A stretch of DNA of 64,000 nt from the NCBI GenBank assembly GCA_022818135.1, contig JAFMSR010000016.1, forward strand, positions 2,308,237 through 2,372,236, read 5' to 3'. The DNA comes from Saxidomus purpurata. Its lineage: Eukaryota > Mollusca > Bivalvia > Venerida > Veneridae. Shown here one piece after another: positions 15,301-22,547 of this stretch. Within the stretch, counting starts at the first letter, position 1; each line of letters begins with the position of its first letter. A program made the translations under genes and the position numbers. The notes under the pieces were generated by a model. That model made no database searches. It had not been told where the DNA came from and saw only the letters and a list, made by a program, of their open reading frames with translations.

Positions 15301-18300
15301 CATTGACTCGTATGAGCAGTATCTATTTCTAACAAGAGATGGTAAGTGTAAAACAATTTATATTTATACTCCTTTAGTGTGATCGGCACTTTAAGTAATT
15401 GTTGATTTCAATGTTATGATTCTGGACAATAGGTTGATAAATGATTAAAACTATTTACAACATAATGTTTGAGAAAGACCTGCTAAAGACCTATTTTCAA
15501 ATCATGTGCTTTTTCTGATATTGTTTAGCACTGTCGCAGAAATAGTTGCACTATTTTTACGTAGAGCGGGTAAATAGCTGTAAAATACTTCTCAAAATAT
15601 AACTAATTGATTTCTTCAAACAGCTAAAACTTTTGCATCTTTGCCAATATTTTTAAATAATTGTAATAGTTGTCTGGCATTAATTTCATCAGCGCACGAT
15701 GTTAACTACTGACATCAAAGTGAGCATTCTAATCTCGCCGATTAAAGTCATTGTGATAAGGTATAATTTAGATCGAAACTGCAAATGTAAAATAATTGAA
15801 GCAGTGGAAAATCAAGATTACATAGAAAGCGTACCTAACTTTTTTGTTTAAAATATAGGTGATGTCAAATAGAGTATTGTTTCTTGTTACAAAATGACAT
15901 CCAGAAATCATATAATGTTGTTGTTGTTATATGTATATATGTACTTATGGTCCGCCATCCTTGTTCAAGGTGCATGTATATATGGTACGACTTGGATCAT
16001 ATAGTCATTTAGTAATGGTACGATTATGGCCTCTCCCCCTATATGGAGACACATTGTTTTTGTCCTGTCCGTGAGTATTAGCTAGCCCGGACAAGAATTG
16101 TGACGGATGCACAGACGGACGTAGATCATTATCATTCCCGAAATGAGGCACTGAAACAATAAAGAACAAGAGGGCCAAGATGGCCCTATATCGCTAATTC
16201 GTAGAGGTCAACTACACAATGCTTAGTAACATTCCAACTATCTATGCTCTGTCTGTGGGCCTTGTGATTTTTTGAAGTTTCCCCTACATAAGCCTATGCG
16301 AAATCAAGTGACCCCCCCCCTCCCGGGAAGGGTTAATTTCACCCATGGTCATGATTTGAACAACCTTGGTAAAAGTCCACAAGGCAATGCTACATGCTAC
16401 ATATCAAAGTTCTAGGCCTTGTGGTTTCACAGAAAAAGACTTTTAAAGTTTTTCAAGAGACCCCTTCCGGGCTGGGTCAGTTTGTCCCAGGGGTCATGAT
16501 TTGAACAAACTTGGTAGAGGTCAACAAGAAAATGCCACATGCCAAATCTCAGCTCTAGGCCTTGTGGTTTCAGAGTAGAAGATTTTTTTAAAGTTTTTCC
16601 TATATAACCATATGTAAAACCAAGTGACCCCCGGGCAAGGTCAATTTTGACCCAGGGGTCATAATTTTTACATCCTTGGTAGAGGTTCACTAGACAATGT
16701 TACATGCCAAATATCTAAGCTCTGGGCCTTGTGGTTTCAGAGAACAAGCTTTTTAAAGTTTTTCCTATATAGCCTCTGTAAAACCAAGTGATCCCCCGAG
16801 CGGGGTCAATTTCGATCCGGCGGTTATAATTTGAACAATCTTGGTAGAGGTCCACTAGGCAATACTACATGCTAAATATCTAAGCTCTATGCCTTGTGGT
16901 TTCAGAGAAGGAGATTTTTTAAGTTTTTCCTATTTTTTGCCATAGCAACCAGAGTTCTGCATGGAATAGAATTCTTTGAACAATTTTGGTAGAGCTTCAT
17001 GCAAGGAATATCCCAGCATAGTTTCATCAACATTGGCACAGTGGTTTCAGAGAATATGTCGTTTGAATCAAAATGTTGACGGACGACGGACAATCATCCA
17101 TTAGAAAAATGAGCTAAAAATGATCTTCTGTGGTTATGGATTACGTATGAAGCAGTCTTTTATGTTTCCGTAAATACTGATTTCAAGCCCAAATGCAGAC
17201 AGTTTTTGTGATTCACCTTGGATAATATTACGAAATTGTTGAGTTTTGTGTGCTTCTAATGTTACAATGTGTATTTCTTATGTTTTAGTTACCAATACAG
17301 ACAATAAAAAAGAGGAATCAGACAATAAGGCATTAGTAGTTGGTCTTTCCCTTGGATCAGTGTGTATCATCCTTTTAATTTATGGGTTGTATCTGACCAT
17401 TCTGTACAAACGACAAAGGACAATAAACAAAGGTAAAACAACAATTTTGCTGGTACATGTAAGTAGTTTGTAGTCTTTAGAGTATAGAGAAGAACTGAAT
17501 GACTGACTGGTAAGCGTATGTTGTGTTTAGTATTGTCCAAAATATTACTTATTAAGTACTTTCCTAATTAAGTATTACTATTTATCGAATATGCTAAATC
17601 AACACTAGGAGCAAGCAAACTTGTTGAAAAGGTGCTTCAATAGTTTAATAGAAAAGGCATTACACTAAGTAATGTATATGAAAATGTCATGCCAAAGGTT
17701 TTTATAAATGTAACAAAAGAATATCATTTTGAACGACAAACCGTCAACAATGATATTTGCTTTACATTTTCATGACTAGTTTTTGCTCTCGAATATTCTA
17801 ATTTGAAATATTCATATTTCTACAGCGTGTATTTCTTTTCATAATTAATGATATTATCTTCCATGCACAGAATCGTCGAACAATTCAAACGAACATCGGT
17901 AAGTGTATTAATTTCCTTGACGTAAAGCTTACGTTGTTAAGTTGTTTTAATGCTATACAAATTTAGTAGTGAGGCCTTACTATTCTATAGACATCACTTC
18001 AAAGCCTATCACATGTTAGCTACAAAGTAATGTAACTTATCAGAACAAAAATTGTTATGCAATATACAATTATAAGTGCCACTAAAGTTGCATCAAATAT
18101 AAAGTGTTACATGTACCATAGCTTTTGTCAATAAGCACGAGTTTCTGTATATTGTTAGGTATTAGTCCCATTGTCTCCGATCTAGTAACTCTTACTGAAA
18201 CATGTAATGCATTCACAGACAGCTGTTTAGACTATTGTTTATTTCAAATGGCTAGCTCACTGAAGACCAAAATGTAACTTTCATCTCTTACATCTATTAT

Positions 18301-19015
18301 GTGCTTTGTTGAATGTTTACTTATGAAAGAAACAAGCAGCAGTTAAGGCAGGTCAAGAGAAATATCTAAAACGTTAAAATAAGATACTTATCTAAGAGAA
18401 TTATAGTATAATTATTTTCTTGACATACCTCTTTGATGAAGTTACTTTTCTGAGAAAGGTAATCAGTTTCAATGTGTTCTGTTTATATGATTCTTAGAAA
18501 GGGAAATCGATATATAAAAGTACCGAGTTTTTAAAAAAAAATGTTTTACTGCTGTATATCAGAACATATGTACCGTTTCATAGTATAATAGACCTATAGA
18601 ATAATGTACAAGTTGTCTGGGATGCACTGACATTTATGAAATCGAAATAAAATGACAGATTATTTATCAGTTGTTTTTCTTTTCTAAAATGCAGTCTTAA
18701 ACATTATAAATTAGGGAGTCAAACAAAATTAGCATTTAATTATTTATTCCTTTTTATCCTAAAACTTGGATTATTGGGCGTAAAAATTGTACAATTATTT
18801 TTGATCGAATTTTTAGTAATAATACTTCTATCTTCAGAACTCATGTCAACTTAGCATATAATTCCGATGTCAAAGGAAAACAGAGAAAACAAATCAGACA
18901 GAACAAGACTAACGATCAACAAGTGACTGAAGAGGGCTCTCCACATCAGTATTCGGATCTTTCACAATGTACCAGGGACGATAAGGCCACATATGACCTA
19001 CTTCAGGCAAATTAA
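10..19015 (+). CDS. Spliced gene: Ig-domain transmembrane receptor with ITAM-like tail (5' end outside window)
   Basis: Ten exons (10-315, 2087-2395, 6722-6991, 8695-9000, 11419-11694, 12413-12694, 15039-15341, 17289-17432, 17871-17898, 18838-19015) have AG/GT borders and matching phases, and join into 800 sense codons plus TAA without a stop. The product reads as seven tandem Ig-like domains, one membrane span, a basic stop-transfer KRQR and a tail of about 80 residues with tyrosine motifs. This is a type I surface receptor or adhesion molecule of the nephrin/Kirrel/hemicentin-like Ig class; the ligand cannot be told. All domain exons are phase 1-1, the usual arrangement for shuffled Ig domains. 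Signal peptide and any further Ig domains lie before position 1. Exon structure is well supported; the family name is only approximate. Confidence 0.85.
316..2086 (+). other. Intron 1; contains a dispersed repeat
   Basis: No coding signal. Between about 560 and 1080 the phrase AAGGTCA(T)GGTCACAGTGA recurs in several degenerate forms, the mark of an old tandem-core repeat. The rest is AT-rich with nothing recognised. Confidence 0.5.
2087..2395 (+). CDS. Ig-like domain exon 2 (type A unit)
   Basis: Ig domain with cysteines in LTLTC and IITCSV and the tryptophan in DITW. NGS after the tryptophan is a possible glycosylation site. The exon runs from TTTCAG to GTAAGA, phase 1-1, 309 bp. Another AG six bases upstream also keeps frame; the chosen start makes its first residues align gap-free with exon 4 (both open with eleven residues ending ITGN). 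It shares with exon 4 the block C(T)xGSSNPxSDITW, a TLTPTR motif and DGDI(I/V)xC, so the two exons come from one duplication. Confidence 0.85.
2977..3033 (+). repeat. 12-bp tandem repeat (TGCTATGTATTC)
   Basis: About five units, nearly perfect, inside intron 2. The frame read across it (repeating CYVF) is an artefact of the repeat. Confidence 0.85.
4207..4255 (+). repeat. (GA)n microsatellite
   Basis: About 48 bases of almost pure GA next to a tRNA-derived SINE; the poly-RE frame through it is not a gene. Confidence 0.9.
4256..4381 (-). mobile_element. tRNA-derived SINE (minus strand)
   Basis: On the minus strand there is an A box (TTAGCACAGTGGCAGCGCG) and, about 30 bases on, a B box within GGGTTCGATCCCC, the internal polymerase III promoter of tRNAs. 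The 3' half of an acceptor stem does not pair with GCCGCC at the head, so it is a SINE head and not a tRNA gene. The GA microsatellite lies at its 3' side. Confidence 0.7.
4905..5045. repeat. AT-rich palindromic stretch (TAGAGTACTAC units)
   Basis: Several small palindromes built on AGTACT/GTAGAGTACTAC; likely a fold-back or low-complexity remnant in intron 2. Confidence 0.5.
5429..6256. mobile_element. Non-autonomous DNA transposon with terminal inverted repeats
   Basis: The ends TACGGAAGCGTTAAAGGGCC and GGCCCTTTAACGCTTCCGTA are exact inverse copies, and the match continues with changes for about 33 bp. The 828-bp interior is AT-rich and encodes nothing recognisable. It sits in intron 2. 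No target-site duplication was clear. Confidence 0.75.
6338..6445. repeat. About 40-bp tandem repeat with ATCGTGATAATTATGTGG
   Basis: Two full and one partial copies; an inverted relative lies at about 5290-5400 on the other side of the element at 5429-6256. Confidence 0.6.
6722..6991 (+). CDS. Ig-like domain exon 3 (type B unit)
   Basis: A compact Ig domain (I-set like), 270 bp, phase 1-1. The opening codon becomes TAT (Tyr) when joined to exon 2. Key residues: first cysteine in EVLSC, tryptophan in IIWYHD, second cysteine in GTYRCKANN, the common D/Q-x-G-x-Y-x-C pattern. NRT is a possible glycosylation site. Donor is GTATGT. The same layout, including the SKPxxTxxWY and GTYRCxAxNGI blocks, recurs in exon 5, marking exons 3 and 5 as paralogous domains. 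Confidence 0.85.
7143..8446 (+). mobile_element. Family 2 element (ACAAGAG ... GTCGAGCTAA), with another repeat inside
   Basis: Starts with ACAAGACCTGTTTCATGACAG and CTCGACTATTC, and ends with CCGACGCCGGGGCGAG, TTCGAAAAGTCGAGCTAA. Subterminal CTCGACTATTC and GAAAAGTCGAG are inverted copies. From 7260 a family 4 repeat (AGCTGTCACTCATAAGTGAC) is present. The core has degenerate tandem units with AAGTACAAAAAGGGGCATAA. It fills intron 3. Confidence 0.65.
8695..9000 (+). CDS. Ig-like domain exon 4 (type A unit, paralogue of exon 2)
   Basis: Ig domain with cysteines in LSLVC and IVSCEA and tryptophan in DITWRI. 306 bp, phase 1-1, acceptor after a T-rich tract ending CTAG. It aligns along its length with exon 2: GSSNPISDITW, LTLTPTR and DNDGDI are shared. 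The donor GTATAG is weaker than the other donors in the gene, and a 150-bp near-perfect palindrome begins 11 bases downstream, which could affect splicing of this exon. A basic run (KRRRR) before the C-terminal half is unusual but does not break the fold pattern. Confidence 0.85.
9012..9161. repeat. 150-bp near-perfect palindrome (fold-back MITE)
   Basis: ATTTGTTTGTTTCAGTGAAA at the left is exactly inverted at the right, and the two 75-base arms meet at GTGGC-GTA-GCCAC. It lies 11 bases after the exon 4 donor. Degenerate relatives occur at 9990-10080 and 51963-52335. Confidence 0.85.
9162..11418 (+). other. Rest of intron 4
   Basis: AT-rich, no exon-like segment. A degenerate relative of the palindrome (TTTCACTG motifs) lies at about 9990-10080. 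Near 11240-11280 a minus-strand A-box-like sequence is present without a good B box. Confidence 0.4.
11419..11694 (+). CDS. Ig-like domain exon 5 (type B unit, paralogue of exon 3)
   Basis: Ig domain, 276 bp, phase 1-1, with acceptor ATTTCAG and donor GTAAGT. First cysteine in AVLPC, tryptophan in FRWYKQG, second cysteine in GTYRCTADNGI. Joining to exon 4 makes the first codon TAT. It matches exon 3 in domain type, length class and motif order, so exons 2-3 and 4-5 form two copies of a two-domain unit. The overlapping minus-strand frame is antisense shadow. Confidence 0.85.
12131..12200 (-). ncRNA. tRNA-like sequence (SINE head or tRNA pseudogene)
   Basis: On the minus strand an A box (TGGCGTAGCGGATGAGGT) is followed by B box GTAGGTTCGAGTCT. 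The T stem pairs, but the acceptor ends do not and no CCA-side stem is seen, so a working tRNA is unlikely. Confidence 0.5.
12413..12694 (+). CDS. Ig-like domain exon 6
   Basis: 282 bp, phase 1-1, from ATTTCAG to GTAAGT. Cysteines sit in INFTC and in HAGVYTCTG, and the latter has the D/H-x-G-x-Y-x-C pattern of Ig strand F. A tryptophan is not seen at the usual place; an ITIQF stretch takes the strand C position. One further cysteine (NVECSH) lies just before strand F. NFT is a possible glycosylation site. It is a more divergent Ig domain than exons 1-5. The reading frame continues upstream of the acceptor by chance. Confidence 0.8.
13317..14778 (+). mobile_element. Family 1 element (ACAAGAGG ... 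GGTGAGCTAA)
   Basis: Starts ACAAGAGGACAATGATGGCC with ATCGCTCACCTGAG and ends with TAGCTCACC, TGAGCAC, TATG, GTGCTCA, GGTGAGCTA, a strong hairpin, then A. The core has about 145-bp units with GACCTAGTTTTTT and TTTCATCAAAATAC-like text. It is interrupted by about 550 bp at 13762-14310. Lies in intron 6. Confidence 0.7.
13762..14310. mobile_element. Insert with retroelement-like 3' tails inside the family 1 element
   Basis: The left edge reads, on the minus strand, AAATAAATGTATCTATCTATCT, and the right edge ends CTTGAAATAAATACTG on the plus strand. AATAAA followed by a short tandem tail is typical of non-LTR retroelement 3' ends. No protein was seen. Confidence 0.35.
15039..15341 (+). CDS. Membrane-proximal Ig-like domain exon 7 lacking the cysteine pair
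   Basis: 303 bp, phase 1-1, acceptor after TCTATTTAAG, donor GTAAGT. The split first codon becomes TGT, giving CSPRP at the domain boundary. The rest keeps Ig features (FSWHKENG in strand C, SNLTIWNV in strand E, DYSQYRVTVTN in strand F) but both canonical cysteines are replaced: alanine/leucine near SFTALAY and valine in YRVTV. It is therefore an Ig-like fold without the core disulfide, as known for some membrane-proximal domains. Three possible N-glycosylation sites (NIT, NLT, NVS). It is the last ectodomain before the membrane exon. Confidence 0.8.
16166..17117 (+). mobile_element. Family 1 element with about 165-bp tandem core
   Basis: Starts ACAAGAGGGCCAAGATGGCC and ends GACGGACGACGGACAATC ... 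GAGCTAA. The core repeats AATCTTGGTAGAGGTCCACT, AAATATCTAAGCTCTAGGCC and TTGTGGTTTCAGAG about every 165 bp. It ends 170 bases before the transmembrane exon. Confidence 0.75.
17289..17432 (+). CDS. Transmembrane exon
   Basis: 144 bp, phase 1-1, from TTTTAG to GGTAAA. It encodes a short polar stalk rich in Asp, Asn, Lys and Glu, then a hydrophobic span from about ALVVGLSL to LYLTILY, followed at once by KRQR, a typical inside-positive anchor. This orients the Ig domains outside. Reading through the donor gives only GKTTILLVHVSSL before a stop, so intron retention would produce a membrane receptor without the signalling tail. The possible initiator upstream at 17246 lies in the intron and is not used in this model. 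Confidence 0.8.
17871..17898 (+). CDS. 28-bp microexon in the cytoplasmic tail
   Basis: Bounded by CCATGCACAG and a strong donor GTAAGTG. It starts in phase 1 and ends in phase 2, so it is the piece that makes the transmembrane exon and the terminal exon compatible: with it, the frame runs to the final TAA; without it, the joined frame stops after five codons. It encodes the short polar segment ESSNNSNEH. No other exon-like piece between 17433 and 18837 was seen that would do the same job. Confidence 0.7.
17899..18837 (+). other. Last intron of the plus-strand gene
   Basis: AT-rich, no repeats or exon-like pieces recognised. Confidence 0.4.
18838..19015 (+). CDS. Terminal exon: cytoplasmic tail with ITAM-like tyrosine pair
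   Basis: Follows CTTCTATCTTCAG, begins in phase 2, and ends with TAA at 19013-19015. The 59 residues are basic in the first half (KGKQRKQIRQNK) and carry three tyrosines: AYNSD, QYSDL and TYDLL. YSDL and YDLL are separated by ten residues, within the 6-12 spacing of the ITAM consensus YxxL/I-x6-12-YxxL/I. Neither tyrosine fits the ITIM consensus because the -2 residues are His and Ala. Docking of tandem-SH2 kinases of the Syk family is the expected role if phosphorylated; this is inferred from the motif only. Confidence 0.75.
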
Positions 19016-19631
19016 GAACAAAAACGATTTGATTGAGAATATCAAATTCGCAAATTAACAAAATGACTGGGTTCTGCATTTACAGCCAAAACAAACGCAT
19101 AGTTATGTTTTCGAGCTTCAGATCAGCAGAAAATTATTATTAACTCCGAGTTACTAACATATCGGATAACTAACCGTTCCGAGACAGTGACCTCGTATTC
19201 AACCAATTACTTTGTTATGTGTTGGTTTAGTGTTTTGTAAGTATCCGTAATATTGTGTTGTCCTTTACTGTCCAATTTGGCGAAAGCGTTACCATATACA
19301 TTTTTTGTTGTAATTATAAATTCTGTAAAGATTAACAAAACGTTTAAAACCTTTGTGTTTGTCATGAGAAGTGCTTTTACTATCAAGGAAAATATCTCTA
19401 CCCTTGCTTATCAAATGCGATCCCTAGTTACCTGTTCAAAGGAGAAACTGATAAGTGGTGTAACTGTAAAGAAATGTTGTTGCCTTCTTGTCAAATAATT
19501 GAAAAGAAGCTTTGGTAAATCTGACCAGTTGTTCAATTAGCACAAAGATCTGATATTAAGATTCAATCAAATTGTGGTGCAACACATTTCATTATTATAG
19601 AGCATTGCAAGAAGAACATTTGAAAGATAGA

Positions 19632-19637
19632 AATAAA
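19632..19637 (+). promoter_or_regulatory. Candidate polyadenylation signal AATAAA of the plus-strand gene
   Basis: First good AATAAA after the stop codon at 19013-19015, giving a 3' UTR of about 0.6 kb. Others further on (near 20340) are possible, so the true end is not fixed by sequence alone. Confidence 0.35.
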
Positions 19638-20582
19638 ATGACCTCACTTAACTACTACATGTACATGTATATTCTGTTCAGATGCACACCTGCATACCTT
19701 ATTTAACAAAACTGTTAGGTTTCAAACACTTTATGAGCAGTATGCGACAGCAGTTCACAAATACCCATTTTCAGTATTTCTATGCCTATAACTCTTTCAC
19801 GCCTGGGTGTAATCTAAGACAAAACTGCTTTCTGGTTCTCGCCAATGTTCGTGTATTTTAATGTGTTTAACACAAAAATTATTTAATGTATCTTTCTTAC
19901 TATTCAGCTCAAATACATGTACATATTTTGTTGCATGCACATATATTATATAAAATTTCTTTTAATTTATCACACATTGATCCTCTATTATCTAACACAT
20001 GTTAAAGAGCTACATAAAACAGCCGTAGACATAATACATCATTAACACAACTTCAATGATTCCAGAATATAATTATGTCCGGTTCTGATCGCATTTGTGA
20101 AGTCGTTACAGTACTATAGAGGAGGAGACATTATACAAACGACTGATACCAGTCTAACGTTTTTAGTCAGATGATACTTTGTCGGCTGACCTTTCCTATA
20201 GTTGGAGCATGTATTCTTGCAACAAATGTACGAGTATGTGTGTAGGTCTTGTTGGGGAACAAGGTGTTTGGTGGTTTTTAGGACTACTTTCCTTATGTTG
20301 TATGCAGTCGTAAATCAGTCTTCAAACGTTTGTAGCAATAATAAATAGGCCCAAATCATTTTATAAAAACGAATATTTAAACATTCAGAATGTTGATGTC
20401 TCTGTTCAGCAGATATATGGTATCCGTTTAAAAGTTAAGTTTAAGAATAGTATAATAGAGTACAATGTAATATTCTAGTGAGTTATAATACATCATTAAG
20501 CAGTATCTATTTGCAAAATAATAAGTTATGTTTACATGTTTTTATGCGTTCACTATATATTACATACCTAAGTCAATGTGAT

Positions 20583-20908
20583 TTTTATGCCCCCAAAGGT
20601 GAGCATATCAAAATCGTACGTGGCACAAATGTTCAGCACATCAAGGCGATGTGTTGCGTGCAAGACACATAACTCCAGTCATAGTCAAGGTTACTTTGTC
20701 ATACATGGAAGGAGTTTAAAATTACATGCAAGTGTGCATATCCAGATTGTTATACATTGACTGATTTTAAATGAACTAGAACAAACGTTCAGCACATGGA
20801 GATAAACTGTCGTGCGCAAGTACCGGGGTCACACATTGAAGGTCAAGGTCACAGACTATGAGACACCACTTTGGGTGCATTCGTCATTTATGAGGGACAG
20901 CTCTTGTT
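20583..20908 (-). mobile_element. Family 4 repeat, minus strand
   Basis: Read on the minus strand it begins ACAAGAGCTGTCCCTCATAA, ATGACGAATGC and ends ACCTTTGGGGGCATA. The same opening occurs at 7260, and a related version with TATACCCCCA ends lies at 30109. Confidence 0.6.
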
Positions 20909-20917
20909 CTGTAGTGT

Positions 20918-20947
20918 CACGGACCTATATGTGTATATAGGTCCGTG
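20918..20947. repeat. Perfect hairpin, 13-bp arms
   Basis: CACGGACCTATAT, loop GTGT, then ATATAGGTCCGTG. It abuts the family 4 repeat and is not followed by a T tract. Confidence 0.8.
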
Positions 20948-21784
20948 GTAGTGTGCATTAAAACATCTGAAGCTGAAAGTAAGCCCCCGCGGCTTGTTGA
21001 AGTCGGAGTCAAGTTCGACTGAAGGCGTTCGTACCAACGGCGTTCGGGTAAGGAATAGATACTTTAAAACACTGCAGATACATTTTATTGATTATGATTG
21101 GTCCGGAACCTCTGTATACGAACTTATATACACCGAAGGCAATTACCGATATTGTTTACGGGTCGTATCGCATATATACCCCGCCCGAGGGTGGTGGACC
21201 TAATAAATACGATTACAAACAAACCGAAATTGTTTAGTATTTTAGAGTTTTATCGTTGGTACCGGATAATCCTTGTGACCAACGCCGGCAGAAGAAGTTA
21301 GTTGATTTAAGTGATAGCGCAAGATCCTGAGCCACGTCCATATATGCCGTCTCCCTTTTGAAGTTTCGTTGTTTTCGCATTATCTGATTGGCTACAGAAG
21401 CTCTGTAATTTTTGTTTACATTCAAAACAAAATGGCCGAAATGAGCATTGCACACTGTGTATGAAAAAATAATTCTTATTCAGAGACAATCAAATTAACA
21501 GTGATGCTATCATATAAAGACCACAAGTGGGTTGTAGAGCCTTCTTTTTGTGCTATCCATATTGTTGATTATATGTAATCTATATTGCATTATATTAATT
21601 AATGTTCATATTATGATTTATGTTGACATTGAATTTGTACGTTTTGTTTTCAAATATACATTGTATATTATCTATTTTACCGAAATAAATCTACCTACCT
21701 AACCACCAAAGCGTTCTGTTCTTCCGAAACAATATCACTGACAAAATAATAAATTTCCGCAAATGGTGGAATGTTGTGTTTTAT
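20948..21784. other. Intergenic stretch with a retroelement-like 3' end
   Basis: No gene recognised. The end at about 21690 reads CCGAAATAAATCTACCTACC, similar in style to the tail at 14300. Short frames here show no known motif. Confidence 0.3.
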
Positions 21785-22547
21785 TGATCAGGTCGGACAT
21801 CCGGGCATTTACCGTTGCGCGCACCTGCTCAGGCATAGCAACGCTGTCCGAGGTGAAAACAACCGCCATCTTGTTAATAACGTATAGAGCGAAGTCCGTG
21901 TAATGTTATAAAACTATTTGATAAAAGTATAAAAATGCAGCAGTTATGACGAGTTTTTTATATGCAAATGACACCGACTTCTGTTTTTGTTTATTTCTAT
22001 CAAAAGGAAAAGATGTTTTTCATTCTTAAATGTGTTAGAAATGTATCGAAACGATCTAGATCTACGCATGCACATGACTTACAAATTATTCAATTATGGA
22101 CGATATTTGTTCCTTTGACGATTAAAACTTGCCTCCGAAAATAAGAACACAAATGCTCCATTTAATTACATTTCTAAAATGAGGAAGAAATTCACAAGCA
22201 TTATCGAAGGTTTTTCATGAAACTTTTTCTTGTGGGTATATTTAAGAATTAGAATCTAGTATTAGAGCGATCTACTTTAAGATCGTAAATCAAAATAGTT
22301 TTCTCGATTTTATTAGTTGTAAACAAAATGTTGACGTAAATCTATTAAAAAATCACGATATCCACCTATATAAAAGTACGTGTCTAATTTCACTTATAGA
22401 AAAACATTTCATCGGAGTACATAAAATTTGTCATCAACAGCCAAAAATAAGTATTTTCCGAATATTTGTTAGGTTGTTTGAAACTTTCATTTGCTGAATT
22501 ATTTTTTACCAAGTTTTATATATGTAAGATGATTAAATAATATTTAA

